The notes: generated by a model from the sequence alone, not told the origin. Positions 7,789 to 16,356 are shown, counted from the first letter of the stretch. The stretch: DNA of 64,000 nt from Actinomycetes bacterium (GCA_021850325.1 JAJZMF010000036.1:1-64000), one strand, 5' to 3'. Numbers and translations: made by a program.

Positions 7789-8484
7789 ATGCCGGGAGAC
7801 AGTGCTGCCGCGTGCCCGGCCAAGAGGTCCGCAGCCCGGCCGGCCGGCCGGCGCTGCGCATGCTGCGGCCAGCTGGTGCTGCCTTCGGGTCGGTGCCCCA
7901 ACGCCTGGTGCGCAGCAGCGGACCGGGCCCTGGCCGCTCTCTACTGGTCCGGTCGCTACGAGGCGGGCCTGCGGCGGGCGCTCTTGGCCTACAAACGCCA
8001 CGGGGATCTCCGCTGGGGGCCGGTCCTGGCGGCCCAGCTGGCGCGCTTCGTGCTCCACCACCCGACCTGGTTCGAGGAGGACGCCGTCCTGTGCCCCGTG
8101 CCTGCCTTCACCGGTCCGGGAGCGCGCCGGACCTGGGCGCCGGTCCCGGGCCTGTGCGCCGCCCTGGGGAGGGCGCTGGGCGGAATGTGGCCGGTGGAGC
8201 ACCTCCTGGTGAAGCGGGCGGAGACGCCGCCCATGGGCGCCATGGGCGCCCGCCACCGACGCGCCTGCGCCCGCCTGGAGCTCTCCGGCGCGCTGGAGGT
8301 GGCACCGGGCGCTCTGGCCACGTTGGCCGGCGCCCGGGTCTTGCTCGTGGACGATGTGTGCGCCTCGGGCCACACCCTGCTCAGTGCGGCCGCCGTCCTG
8401 CGCCGGTGCGGGGCGTCCGAGGTGACGGGCCTGGTGGTGGCCCGGGCGTTCCTGCGTGCCGGGCCTTGGGCGGCTGGGCCGTAG
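7789..8484 (+). CDS. ComF-like phosphoribosyltransferase-fold protein
   Basis: Phosphoribosyltransferase-fold protein of 231 aa resembling ComFC/GntX. The N-terminus has a Cys-rich zinc-binding pattern (CACC then two more Cys). A middle segment with YKRHGD and CPVP is typical of the family. The C-terminal PRPP loop reads VLLVDDVCASGHT, with the two acidic residues and the T-loop intact. In naturally competent bacteria the family acts in DNA uptake; the reaction is not established. Other competence genes are not nearby. Start choice among nearby codons is uncertain. Confidence 0.82.
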   Translation: MPGDSAAACPAKRSAARPAGRRCACCGQLVLPSGRCPNAWCAAADRALAALYWSGRYEAGLRRALLAYKRHGDLRWGPVLAAQLARFVLHHPTWFEEDAVLCPVPAFTGPGARRTWAPVPGLCAALGRALGGMWPVEHLLVKRAETPPMGAMGARHRRACARLELSGALEVAPGALATLAGARVLLVDDVCASGHTLLSAAAVLRRCGASEVTGLVVARAFLRAGPWAAGP

Positions 8485-8487
8485 AGT
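8482..8487 (+). promoter_or_regulatory. -10 element upstream of the nuclease-domain gene
   Basis: TAGAGT lies 7 nt before an ATG at 8495. That ATG opens a frame which runs into the tandem repeat at 8639-8728 and there goes out of phase with the downstream domain. Confidence 0.5.
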
Positions 8488-8624
8488 CGAGGGCATGCCC
8501 GGACAGGACGAGGTTGTGGACGGCGGGGCCGACGCGTCGATGGCCGGCGGACCGGGCGTGGGGGAGACCGCCACCGTGGCCGGGGAGCCCACCAGCGTGA
8601 CGGAGCACGGCGGAGGCCCTGGCG

Positions 8625-9170
8625 ATGTCCCCGCCCGGCTCGCCCAGGACGTGCCGGCTCGCCCAGGACGTGCCGGCTGCCGAGGACGTGCCGGCTGCCG
8701 ATGACGTGCCGGCTGCCGAGGACGTGGGTAGCGGCCGGGGTGGCCAGGAGCTCATCGAGCTGGTCGTGAGCGAGGTGAGGGCGGCCGTGCCTCTGAGGCC
8801 CGGGCAGGAGGCCGGCCTGGCCGTGCTCGCCGAGGCCGGTGAGCCCTTCCGGTCGCTCCACATCTACATCGGCCAACCCGAGGCCCGGGCCATCCAGGCC
8901 GGCCAGCGTGGGGAGAGGCCGTCCCGCCCGGGCACCTGGGACCTGCTACTGGCGGCCGTGGAAGCGCTCGGGGGCTCCCTGGAGTACGCCGTTGTCGACT
9001 CGGCCGAGGAGGGCCGGCACTTCTACGCCTCGATATGGCTCCGCTCTGCGGGTGGGCTGCAAAGGGTGCCCTGCCGTCCCTCGGACGCGGTGGCCCTGGT
9101 GGTGAGGGCCTCCGGGGCAGCCCTTTACGCCACGGCCGAGGTGCTCGACAGTGCGGGCCGCTACCCCTGA
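8625..9170 (+). CDS. bifunctional nuclease (DUF151/BFN) domain protein, N-terminus disputed
   Basis: BFN-domain protein. The core runs from LIELVVSEVR through RSLHIYIGQPEARAI, then W-DLLLAAVEALGG, and ends in RPSDAVALVVR, as in the DUF151 family. Members have reported nuclease activity, but the cellular role is unclear. From the ATG at 8625 it is 181 aa. A better-placed ATG at 8495, 7 nt after TAGAGT, starts a frame that reads LAQDVPA in the first 19-nt repeat unit and then slips. The domain frame reads the same peptide in the second unit. One base less in the repeat would join the two into a protein of about 225 aa, so a frameshift (real or from sequencing) is likely. Confidence 0.8.
   Translation: MSPPGSPRTCRLAQDVPAAEDVPAADDVPAAEDVGSGRGGQELIELVVSEVRAAVPLRPGQEAGLAVLAEAGEPFRSLHIYIGQPEARAIQAGQRGERPSRPGTWDLLLAAVEALGGSLEYAVVDSAEEGRHFYASIWLRSAGGLQRVPCRPSDAVALVVRASGAALYATAEVLDSAGRYP
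8639..8728 (+). repeat. 18/19-nt tandem repeat inside a coding region
   Basis: About five units. Two identical 19-nt units (8639-8657, 8658-8676) are followed by two 18-nt units differing at one base (8677-8694, 8695-8712) and a partial unit. The in-frame product is an A-E-D-V-P-A type hexapeptide repeat. Because the first spacing is 19 nt, it changes the reading frame. Confidence 0.85.
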
Positions 9171-9231
9171 GCGGGACCAGGGCCCCGGCAAGGGCTACGG
9201 CCGGGTACCGGGACGCGCCCGGCCAGCCGCC

Positions 9232-11910
9232 TCAGGCCAGCCGGACCGCCACAGTGCGCGGGCTCCCCTCGGACATCCTCAGGTCCTGGACGTTCTGGGC
9301 GGCGCGCAGGTCCTCGACCACCAGGGCCAGCGCTGCAAGCTCCTCGACGGGAGCCTGCACCTCCACCAAGGCAACGGGCGCTTTCTGGCTGACACGGGCC
9401 TCCGACTTCGCCCGGCGAACGTCACCCAGCAGGTTGATGGCAGCCCCGTAGACGGCGGGGCCTGCGCCTTCGCCGGGCCCGGTCAGCGCTGTCGGCCAGG
9501 GGGCGACGTGGACGCTGCCCTCCTGCCACCAGGACCAGACTTCTTCGGTGACGAAGGGGAGAACGGGTGCGAAGAGCCTGAGCAGGTACGACAGGCTGGT
9601 GGAGAGGGCGGCACGCGCTGACCGCGCCCTGCCCGGGCCCAGCTCCCCGTAGGCCCGTGCCTTGACCAGCTCCAGGTAGTGGTCGCAGAAGTCCCAGAAC
9701 CAGGCCTCGGTGCGTTCCAGTGCCCGCGCATAGTCGTAGTCCTCGAACGCCTTGGTCGCGCTGCCTACGAGTTCGCTCAGGCTGGCCAGCAGGGCGGCGT
9801 CCACCGGCTCCGAGGCCTCCTCGGGGTGCAGGGCGGCCTCGGCAGCCCGGCTCGCCGCTTCTGCTGGTCCGGGTTCGTCCGATCCGGGCGCGGCCCACAA
9901 CCTGGGGCTGAGGACGAACTTGGAGGCGTTGAGGATCTTGGTGGCCAGCTTGCGGCCCACGTCCATCTGGCCCTCGACAAAAGCCGTGTCCGTGCCCGGG
10001 CGTCCCGACGCCGCCCAGTAGCGGACGGCGTCCGACCCGTGCTTGTCCAGCAGGGACTGGGGCGTGACCACATTGCCCACGGACTTGGACATCTTCTTGC
10101 GGTCGGGGTCGAGGATCCAGCCCGAGATGGCGGCATGGGCCCAGGGGAGCGTGCCGTGCTCCAGGTGGGAACGCACCACTGTGGAGAACAGCCACGTCCG
10201 TATGATGTCGTGGGCTTGGGGCCGCAGGTCCATTGGGAAGACCCGCTCCCAGCGGTCCCCGGCACCGGGGTCCTCCCACCCGCCGGCGATCTGGGGCGAC
10301 AGGGACGACGTGGCCCAGGTGTCCATGACGTCCACCTCGGCCACGAACCCGTTGGGCTCGCCCCTCTGGTCGGCTCGATAGCCGGCAGGGACGTCGGTGG
10401 TCGGGTCGACCGGCAGGTCCTCCTCGGAGGGCAGGAGCGGGAGCTCGTACTCCGGCTGGCCGTCGGGGCCCAACCTGTACCAGAGAGGGAACGGGACCCC
10501 GAAGAAGCGCTGGCGACTGACCAGCCAGTCACCGGTCAGCCCCGAGACCCAGTCCTCGTACCGGGCCCGCATGAAGGCGGGGTGCCAGTGCAGCTGCCGC
10601 CCCCGCTCGAGGAGCTCCTCCTTGTGGCTGAGGGTACGGATCCACCACTGGCGGCTGGTGACGATCTCGAGGGGCCGCTCACCCTTCTCGTAGAACTTGA
10701 CCGGGTGGGTGATGGGCCGGGCATCGCCCTGCATCTCGCCGCTCTCGCCCAGCATCTCGACCACCTGGCGTTGGGCAGCGGCGACCGTCTTACCGGCGAG
10801 CGCCCCGTAGGCGGTGGCACCGGCCCCGCTCAGGCCATCCGGCGGGGAGCCGACCAGGCGGCCGTCCCGGCCGATGACAGCTCTCACCGGCAGCGCCAGG
10901 TCCCGCCACCAGGTCACGTCGGTCACGTCACCGAACGTGCAGACCATGGCTGCCCCGGTCCCCTTGTCCGGCTGGGCGAGCTCGTGGGCCAGAACGGGGA
11001 CCTCGGCCCCGAACAGCGGTGTCGTCACGGTGGTGCCGACCACACCCCGGTAGCGCTCGTCGTCGGGGTGGACGACCACGGCCACGCAGGCGGGCAGGAG
11101 CTCGGGCCTGGTCGTGTCGACCAGCAGGTCGGTCCCGTCCCCCCGGTGGAACCTGAGGGTGTGGAAGGCCCCGGGCCGGTCCCGGTCCACAAGCTCGGCC
11201 TGGGCCACGGCGGTCCGGAAGTCGACGTCCCAGAGCGTGGGCGCCTCGGCGGCGTAAGCCTCACCCTTTGCCAGCAGGCGGAGGAAGGCCCGCTGGGAGG
11301 TGAGGCGCGCCCGGTGCCCGATCGTCGTGTACAGGGCACCCCAGTCCACGGAGAGGCCGAGGTGGCGCCAGACGTTCTCGAACGCCTTCTCGTCCTGGGC
11401 GGTGAGCTGTTCGCAGAGCTCAATGAAGTTGGGCCGGCTGACGGCGACAGGCTGAGCGCCCTTGGCCAGGCCACCCTCGACCGGGGGGACGAAGCCCGGC
11501 TGGTAGGGCAGGGCAGGGTCGCAGCGGACGCCGTAGTAGTTCTGCACCCGTCGTTCCGTGGGCAGGCCGTTGTCGTCCCAGCCCATCGGGTACCACACCG
11601 AATAGCCGCGCATGCGCTTGTAGCGGGCGACCGTGTCGGTGTGGGTGTACGAGAAGACGTGCCCGATGTGCAGCGACCCGCTCACCGTCGGCGGCGGCGT
11701 GTCGATGGAGAACACCCTCTCCCTGGGTGCGGACGCCTGGAAGCGGTAGGTCCCGGCCTCTGCCCAGCGCCCGGACCAGAGCTGCTCCAAGCCGTCGAGC
11801 GACGGTTTGTCGGGGGCACCGGGGCGGGCGGGCCGCACTGCCTGCGCGCCGGGGCCGCCGCTTGGGTGCCCGTCGGGGGCAGGGGCTTCGTGGGGCGAGC
11901 TGTCCGACAT
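9232..11910 (-). CDS. valS: valine--tRNA ligase
   Basis: Class I aminoacyl-tRNA synthetase charging tRNA-Val, 892 aa. HIGH is at residues 81-84 and KMSKS near 607, with the editing (CP1) domain between. The sequence around WDDNGLPTERRVQN is typical of the actinobacterial/archaeal-type ValS. It ends shortly after the anticodon-binding domain, without the C-terminal coiled-coil arm of the E. coli type. The frame remains open upstream, antisense to cysS, but the ATG at 11910 agrees with a TACCGT element 9 nt upstream. It diverges from cysS across only 21 bp. Confidence 0.96.
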   Translation of the reverse strand: MSDSSPHEAPAPDGHPSGGPGAQAVRPARPGAPDKPSLDGLEQLWSGRWAEAGTYRFQASAPRERVFSIDTPPPTVSGSLHIGHVFSYTHTDTVARYKRMRGYSVWYPMGWDDNGLPTERRVQNYYGVRCDPALPYQPGFVPPVEGGLAKGAQPVAVSRPNFIELCEQLTAQDEKAFENVWRHLGLSVDWGALYTTIGHRARLTSQRAFLRLLAKGEAYAAEAPTLWDVDFRTAVAQAELVDRDRPGAFHTLRFHRGDGTDLLVDTTRPELLPACVAVVVHPDDERYRGVVGTTVTTPLFGAEVPVLAHELAQPDKGTGAAMVCTFGDVTDVTWWRDLALPVRAVIGRDGRLVGSPPDGLSGAGATAYGALAGKTVAAAQRQVVEMLGESGEMQGDARPITHPVKFYEKGERPLEIVTSRQWWIRTLSHKEELLERGRQLHWHPAFMRARYEDWVSGLTGDWLVSRQRFFGVPFPLWYRLGPDGQPEYELPLLPSEEDLPVDPTTDVPAGYRADQRGEPNGFVAEVDVMDTWATSSLSPQIAGGWEDPGAGDRWERVFPMDLRPQAHDIIRTWLFSTVVRSHLEHGTLPWAHAAISGWILDPDRKKMSKSVGNVVTPQSLLDKHGSDAVRYWAASGRPGTDTAFVEGQMDVGRKLATKILNASKFVLSPRLWAAPGSDEPGPAEAASRAAEAALHPEEASEPVDAALLASLSELVGSATKAFEDYDYARALERTEAWFWDFCDHYLELVKARAYGELGPGRARSARAALSTSLSYLLRLFAPVLPFVTEEVWSWWQEGSVHVAPWPTALTGPGEGAGPAVYGAAINLLGDVRRAKSEARVSQKAPVALVEVQAPVEELAALALVVEDLRAAQNVQDLRMSEGSPRTVAVRLA

Positions 11911-11918
11911 GATCCAGC

Positions 11919-11925
11919 TACGGTA
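11919..11925. promoter_or_regulatory. overlapping divergent -10 elements for valS and cysS
   Basis: The 7-bp sequence TACGGTA reads as TACGGT on the plus strand (7 nt before the cysS ATG) and as TACCGT on the minus strand (9 nt before the valS ATG). The whole intergenic space is 21 bp, so the two promoters must share it. Confidence 0.6.
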
Positions 11926-11931
11926 CTTCTT

Positions 11932-13281
11932 ATGCTCGCGCTGTTGGACACGCTGACCGGGCAGGTCGCACCGTTGGAGCCCGCCGTCCCCGGGCACCTG
12001 GCCGTCTACCTGTGCGGCCCCACGGTGGCGGGCACGCCGCACCTGGGCCACGCGCGTGTGAACCTGGTCTGGGACACGGTCCGGCGTTACCTGACCTGGA
12101 CCGGCCTCGAGGTCCACTTCGTGTCCAACGTCACCGACATCGAGGACAAGATCATCGCCCGGGCTGCGGAGGAGGGCACCACCGTCGAGGACGTCGCCTC
12201 GCGTTACGAGGCGCTCTGGCGCCGGACCATGGAGCGCCTCGGGGTCGTTGCCCCCGACGACGCACCGCATGCCACCTCGTACGTGGACCGGATGGTCTCA
12301 CTGGTGGGGGAGCTGGTGGGCAGGGGCGCGGCCTACGAGGCCGGCGACGGGGTCTACTTCTCCGTCGAGTCGGTGCCGGGCTACGGGGCGCTGGCCCGCC
12401 AGGACCTGGCCACGCTGCGCAGCGGGGCCCGGGTGGAGGCCCAGGAGGCGGGGAAGCGCTCCCCCCTCGACTTCGTGCTGTGGAAGTTGGCCAAGCCGGG
12501 TGAGCCGTCATGGCCCTCGCCCTGGGGGCGGGGCCGTCCGGGCTGGCACACGGAGTGCGTCGTCATGTCCCTCGACCTGTTGGGGGAGGGCTTCGACCTG
12601 CACCTGGGCGGTCTCGACCTCTCGTTCCCCCACCACGAGAACGAGAGGGCGCAGGCACTTGCGGCCGGCCGCGTCTTCGCCCGGCGCTGGGCCCACAACG
12701 GGATGGTGGTGGACGAGCGGGGAGAGAAGATGAGCCGCTCGGTGGGCAACGGTATGTCGCTGCCCGAGCTCCTCGACCGCTACGAAGGCCGCGTGCTGCG
12801 TTACCTGGTGCTGCAGGCCCACTATCGGGCTCCCATGTCGGTGACCGAGGAGGCGCTCCAGGCCGCCACGGGCGCTCTGCGCCGTCTGGACAACTTCGCC
12901 TGGGAGACCAGGGAGCTGCCCAGGGTGGCGGCTGACCAGGTGGTGGTCGGGGACTTCAGGCGCCGCATGGACGACGACCTGGACACCCCGGGCGCTCTGG
13001 CCGTCCTCTTCGGCGCCGTCAGGAGCGCACGGGCGGAGCCGGAGCGGGCCCCGGCTCTGGCGGCCGCAGTCCGCGAGTGCTGTGAAAAGGGCCTGGGCCT
13101 GCCCCTACGGGGCGAGCCGACCAGCCTGGACCAGGAGGTGGCAGCACTGGTGGCGCAGAGGGACAGCGCCAGGGCGTCCAGGGACTGGGGACGTGCGGAC
13201 GCCATCCGGGCCGAACTGACGGAGATGGGCTACCTCGTCGAGGACGGGCCGACGGGAACGGTGGTCCGCCGGCCCTCCTGA
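11932..13281 (+). CDS. cysS: cysteine--tRNA ligase
   Basis: Class I synthetase charging tRNA-Cys, 449 aa. The zinc/substrate Cys is in YLCGPTV (Cys28), HLGH is at 37-40, the WHTECVVMS and FPHHENE zinc-ligand segments follow, and KMSRS is near 266-270. The C-terminal DALR-type region ends in AIRAELTEMGYLVED. The related mycothiol ligase MshC was considered, but the length and C-terminal domain favour CysS. The start follows the TACGGT element by 7 nt. Confidence 0.94.
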   Translation: MLALLDTLTGQVAPLEPAVPGHLAVYLCGPTVAGTPHLGHARVNLVWDTVRRYLTWTGLEVHFVSNVTDIEDKIIARAAEEGTTVEDVASRYEALWRRTMERLGVVAPDDAPHATSYVDRMVSLVGELVGRGAAYEAGDGVYFSVESVPGYGALARQDLATLRSGARVEAQEAGKRSPLDFVLWKLAKPGEPSWPSPWGRGRPGWHTECVVMSLDLLGEGFDLHLGGLDLSFPHHENERAQALAAGRVFARRWAHNGMVVDERGEKMSRSVGNGMSLPELLDRYEGRVLRYLVLQAHYRAPMSVTEEALQAATGALRRLDNFAWETRELPRVAADQVVVGDFRRRMDDDLDTPGALAVLFGAVRSARAEPERAPALAAAVRECCEKGLGLPLRGEPTSLDQEVAALVAQRDSARASRDWGRADAIRAELTEMGYLVEDGPTGTVVRRPS

Positions 13282-13290
13282 AGCGTGCGC

Positions 13291-13316
13291 CCGGTCCGGC
13301 CTCCACCGGGGACCGG
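13291..13316. terminator. hairpin between cysS and the SPFH gene
   Basis: Perfect 7-bp stem (CCGGTCC/GGACCGG) with a 12-nt loop in the 48-bp space between convergent stops. Likely bidirectional; no T-tract. Confidence 0.5.
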
Positions 13317-13329
13317 CCCCGTGAGGGTG

Positions 13330-14244
13330 CTAGGAGCGCCTGGGCTGCGCTGGTGGTGCGGTGGCCGGCCCGTTTGCCCTCTGCCCGGCGTTGTGGCTGG
13401 CCGCCACCACGCCCGAGAGCAGCGTCGTCAGCTCGGCCGGTACCACGAACTTGGTCGAGGGTGAGGCCCCGAGCTGCTTCAGCGTCTCCAGGTACTGCAG
13501 CGTCATGGTGTTGGCGTCCACGTCGCCTGCCACCTCGAGCACGCGGCGGAGGGCGGCGGCGAACCCCTGCGCCCGCAGTTCGGCGCTCTGGCGCTCGCCC
13601 TCGGCCTGGAGGATGGCCGACTGCTTCTGGCCCTCGGCAACCGTCACCGAAGCCTCGCGCTGGCCCTCGGCCTCGGTTACCAGGGCACGCCGGGCGCGTT
13701 CGGCGCCCATCTGGCGGGTCATGGCCTCCAGTACCGCCGGAGGGGGTTTGATCTCCCTCACCTCCACGTTGCCCACCTTCACCCCCCAGCGCTCGGTCAC
13801 GTCGTCCAGCTTCACCCTGAGGGCGTCGTTCATCTCCTCCCGCTTGGACAGCACGTCGTCCAGGGACATGTCCCCCACCACCGAACGCAGGGTGGTGGAC
13901 GCGATGTTTATCGCCGCGCCCCGGAAGTCCTTCACCGCGAGGACCGAGGTGAGCGGGTCCAGGACCTTGTAGAAGATGATGAAGTCGATGGCGATGGCGG
14001 CGTTGTCCCTGGTTATGGCGGTCTGGTGCGGTATCTCCAGGTACTGCTCGCGCAGGTCGACCCAGGAGATCCGGTCCGTGATGGGGTTGATGAAGGTCAG
14101 CCCGGGCCCCCGTGCTGCCTGGGCGCGGCCCAACCTGAACAGCACGACCCGCTGGTACTCGCGTACGACCTTCACGGACACGGCGGCCAGTGCCACCAGC
14201 CCGATGACGACCACCAGGACAACGGCCACAACGGCTGCGCTCAC
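13330..14244 (-). CDS. SPFH/band 7 (stomatin-like) membrane protein
   Basis: Membrane-anchored SPFH-domain protein of 304 aa. One N-terminal transmembrane span (about residues 3-27) is followed by the band 7 domain, beginning VKVVREYQRVVLFRLGR and GPGLTFINP. A charged helical region (EAEGQREA, AEGQKQ, AEGERQ) then probably forms a coiled coil for oligomerisation. Its ATG overlaps the stop of the NfeD-like gene by 4 nt, and the SPFH-NfeD pairing is a recurrent operon. Such pairs are thought to organise membrane microdomains; the exact role here is unknown. Confidence 0.9.
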   Translation of the reverse strand: MSAAVVAVVLVVVIGLVALAAVSVKVVREYQRVVLFRLGRAQAARGPGLTFINPITDRISWVDLREQYLEIPHQTAITRDNAAIAIDFIIFYKVLDPLTSVLAVKDFRGAAINIASTTLRSVVGDMSLDDVLSKREEMNDALRVKLDDVTERWGVKVGNVEVREIKPPPAVLEAMTRQMGAERARRALVTEAEGQREASVTVAEGQKQSAILQAEGERQSAELRAQGFAAALRRVLEVAGDVDANTMTLQYLETLKQLGASPSTKFVVPAELTTLLSGVVAASHNAGQRANGPATAPPAQPRRS

Positions 14245-14927
14245 GTGCCCTCCTTGCCTACAGGTTTGTGCTCCAGGTCCCGGCTGTGCTCCAGGGCCTC
14301 ACCGGTTGGCACGGTCCCCAGTTCCGACCACACCAGGAGGCGTGCCCCGCTCACCCGGGCTACGTGGACAGGCGCACCCGCTGGTAGCGGGCCGCTGATG
14401 GACTCGGCGGTCCATGTCTCGTTCTTGACCCGGGCCGTGCCCAGGGGTGCCAGGTCCGTCACCGCCGTGCCCGTCGCCCCGACGAGAGACTCAGCGCCCA
14501 CGACCGCCGGTCCCCGCCGCGTCCCGAGCGCCGCGGGGGCAATGAGCAGGGCCCCCGTAGCGGCGAGGACGAGGGCGAGCGCGGCCAGTACCCAGGCCAG
14601 GGGTGAGGCCCAGCGCCCGGCAGAGGCTGTGAGGGCCCAGGCCAGTGCCAGGGCCACGGCCGGAGCAGGCACCAGCCACCCGTGGCCTCCGGCATGGGCA
14701 CCGAGGGCTGTCACCGGGACCAGGGCGACGACGAGAAGGGCCAGCACCACCCAGGGCAGGGCCGAGGGCGCGAGGACGGCCAGCAGGGCGAAGACCAGCG
14801 CCACCAGCGCAAAGGCGGCACCGGTGGCGGCTGCGACAAGAGCCACGGCTCCCCGGCCCGACGCCTTGCCGGCGGGGTGCACGGTGTGCGTACTGCGTGC
14901 CAACACCTTCAACACGAACGGCACCAC
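14241..14927 (-). CDS. NfeD-like membrane protein
   Basis: Partner of the SPFH protein, 228 aa from a GTG start. Several hydrophobic spans in the first 130 residues are followed by a C-terminal OB-fold domain (LVGATGTAVTDLAPLG, then VKNETWTA, then V-V-SGARLLVW) as in NfeD. The frame is open to an ATG at 15035. However, a TAGGAT -10 (14942-14947) and AGGTGGGG five nt before the GTG at 14927 lie downstream of it, so I prefer 14927. The serine-protease domain of long NfeD proteins is absent. Confidence 0.8.
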   Translation of the reverse strand: MVPFVLKVLARSTHTVHPAGKASGRGAVALVAAATGAAFALVALVFALLAVLAPSALPWVVLALLVVALVPVTALGAHAGGHGWLVPAPAVALALAWALTASAGRWASPLAWVLAALALVLAATGALLIAPAALGTRRGPAVVGAESLVGATGTAVTDLAPLGTARVKNETWTAESISGPLPAGAPVHVARVSGARLLVWSELGTVPTGEALEHSRDLEHKPVGKEGT

Positions 14928-14941
14928 CTTTTCCCCACCTG

Positions 14942-14947
14942 ATCCTA
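14942..14947 (-). promoter_or_regulatory. -10 element of the NfeD-SPFH operon
   Basis: TAGGAT on the minus strand, 14 nt before the GTG and just before its purine-rich Shine-Dalgarno. Confidence 0.5.
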
Positions 14948-15020
14948 GGGCCCTCCGCGCCTGTTGGGGCACCCGAGGTCCGCAGGCGGGGCACGGGCTT
15001 GTCCGGGCAGCCCCCGCGGC

Positions 15021-15060
15021 CCAGACTGTCACCATGGCCGGACCAGACTGTCGCCATGGC
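15021..15060 (+). repeat. 22-nt-period direct repeat covering the GNAT gene start
   Basis: Two 18-bp copies (15021-15038 and 15043-15060, one mismatch) each carry CAGACT, 6 nt and an ATG. The first ATG (15033) opens a 9-codon ORF ending in a TGA at 15060-15062. That ORF overlaps the GNAT start codon at 15056 in another frame. Confidence 0.75.
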
Positions 15061-15520
15061 TGAACCGGTGGAGATCGTGCCCTACCGGGCGCGGTTCAGG
15101 GAGGGCTTCGCCGGCGTCGTCGCCACGGTGCTGGCGGAGCTGGGGTTCGCCGTCGACCCCGTGCTGGACGCGGACCTGGCGCAACCGGAAGCCCACTACG
15201 GAGGGATCTGGCTGGCCTTGGCCGACGGGCAGGTCGTGGGCTCGGTGGCGGTGCGTCGCTCGGCCCCGGGAGCCGCCGAGCTCAAACGCATGTACCTGTT
15301 GCCCGCCTTCCGGGGCATGGGGCTCGGGCGCAGGCTCCTGGGACTGGCCGTGGCGTGGGCGAGAGAGCAGGAGTGCAGCCGGTTGCACCTGGACACGGGC
15401 TCGGACATGGCGGCCGCCCAGGGTTTCTACGAGTCCTACGGCTTTGTGAGGACCGGTTCGCGCACCGAGGTGGGCGGCAATGAGCAGCGGTGCGAGGTGC
15501 TCTACGAGCTCGCCATCTGA
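15056..15520 (+). CDS. GNAT-family N-acetyltransferase
   Basis: Acetyl-CoA-dependent acyltransferase of 154 aa. Strand 4 reads LKRMYLLPAFRG and is followed by the pyrophosphate-binding loop RGMGLGRRLLG. The C-terminal half (RLHLDTG, AQGFYESYGFVRTG) is typical of small GNAT enzymes. The substrate is unknown. The ATG is the second of two near-identical start regions produced by a short duplication. The 3' end overlaps the convergent secreted-protein gene by 19 bp. Confidence 0.88.
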   Translation: MAEPVEIVPYRARFREGFAGVVATVLAELGFAVDPVLDADLAQPEAHYGGIWLALADGQVVGSVAVRRSAPGAAELKRMYLLPAFRGMGLGRRLLGLAVAWAREQECSRLHLDTGSDMAAAQGFYESYGFVRTGSRTEVGGNEQRCEVLYELAI

Positions 15521-16356
15521 GCACCGAAGAGGGCCTGCGCCGGCTGGGCCCGCCTGAGGGAGGCCTCGGTCGCCGCCAGGCTGGCGCCGCCGCGACGCAC
15601 AGCCAGCTCCACGAGCGCCAACCTCCTGCCCGGCCCGGTACTGGCTGCCAGGCCCATGGTGCCCGGCCAGTCCACGAGCATGTTGTCGCGGTGCGCCCAG
15701 CACTGTGGCCCGCCTGTGGCGGGGCAGCCGAGGTTGCCGCTCCCCGGGCCATCGTTGTAGAGCCAGTCGAAGTCCGCTTGGAGCACGCTCAGCACCCCGG
15801 CAGCCATGTTCGAGACCCAGGTGGCCCCCCTCGGCCCGACAGGGTCGGCCCGGGCCTGCAGGCCCCTGCGGGCGGCGGCAGCCAGGGCGGGGCTCGGCCC
15901 GCGCCATGCGGGCAGCCCCCGGGCCGACCGCTCGGCGTCGGTGACCACAGCCAGCTGACGGACCGGGCTGAGAGCGCCCCACCCTGAAGGCAGGCTGAGG
16001 GTGGGCAGCCCCTCGGCCCGGCGGGCGACGTCGATGGCCCTCAGGCTGGCTGAAGTGCACCGGGCGGCCGTAGCCAGGGCCGAGTTGCAGGCCACGGCGA
16101 CGCCGAGAGCGCCCGGCGAGGCGAGGAGGGCGGCATTGCCCTGCCCTGTTGCGCCATGGCTGGCGGCCCGGACGGGCGGCGGGCTGCCAACCGGGCCGAG
16201 CGCGAGCGTCGAGGCCAGGACAAGGGCTGTGCCCAGTACGGGAGCGGTGGCACGGGTGCCCCGTCTGCGGCTCGTCGGGGTGCCGCGCCGGGGGCGCAGG
16301 CGCGCCGGGAAGGCTGTGCCGGCTCTGCTGCCGGCTCCCGCCCGTTGGGTGGCCAA
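15502..16356 (-). CDS. secreted protein, possibly CAP-superfamily
   Basis: Predicted exported protein of 284 aa. An Arg-rich n-region of about 37 residues precedes one hydrophobic segment (about 38-56) and a small-residue region ending AAS near 66, which looks like a signal peptide. The mature part has WLYNDGPGSGN followed by CWAHRDNML. That recalls the HRxNIL-type signature of CAP/SCP extracellular proteins, but the match is short and the family call is tentative. Several Cys could form disulfides. Function unknown. Confidence 0.7.
   Translation of the reverse strand: MATQRAGAGSRAGTAFPARLRPRRGTPTSRRRGTRATAPVLGTALVLASTLALGPVGSPPPVRAASHGATGQGNAALLASPGALGVAVACNSALATAARCTSASLRAIDVARRAEGLPTLSLPSGWGALSPVRQLAVVTDAERSARGLPAWRGPSPALAAAARRGLQARADPVGPRGATWVSNMAAGVLSVLQADFDWLYNDGPGSGNLGCPATGGPQCWAHRDNMLVDWPGTMGLAASTGPGRRLALVELAVRRGGASLAATEASLRRAQPAQALFGAQMASS

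Noticed and set aside
9679-11931. Long open frame on the plus strand running into cysS
   Set aside because: It is the antisense shadow of valS in high-GC DNA. Cysteinyl-tRNA synthetase similarity begins only at the ATG at 11932.
11911-12270. Open extension of the valS frame upstream of its ATG
   Set aside because: It runs antisense through the cysS start and shows no synthetase similarity. The ATG at 11910 has a promoter element and the family N-terminus.
11932-13281. MshC (mycothiol ligase) instead of CysS
   Set aside because: The C-terminal tRNA-binding region and the total length are those of CysS.
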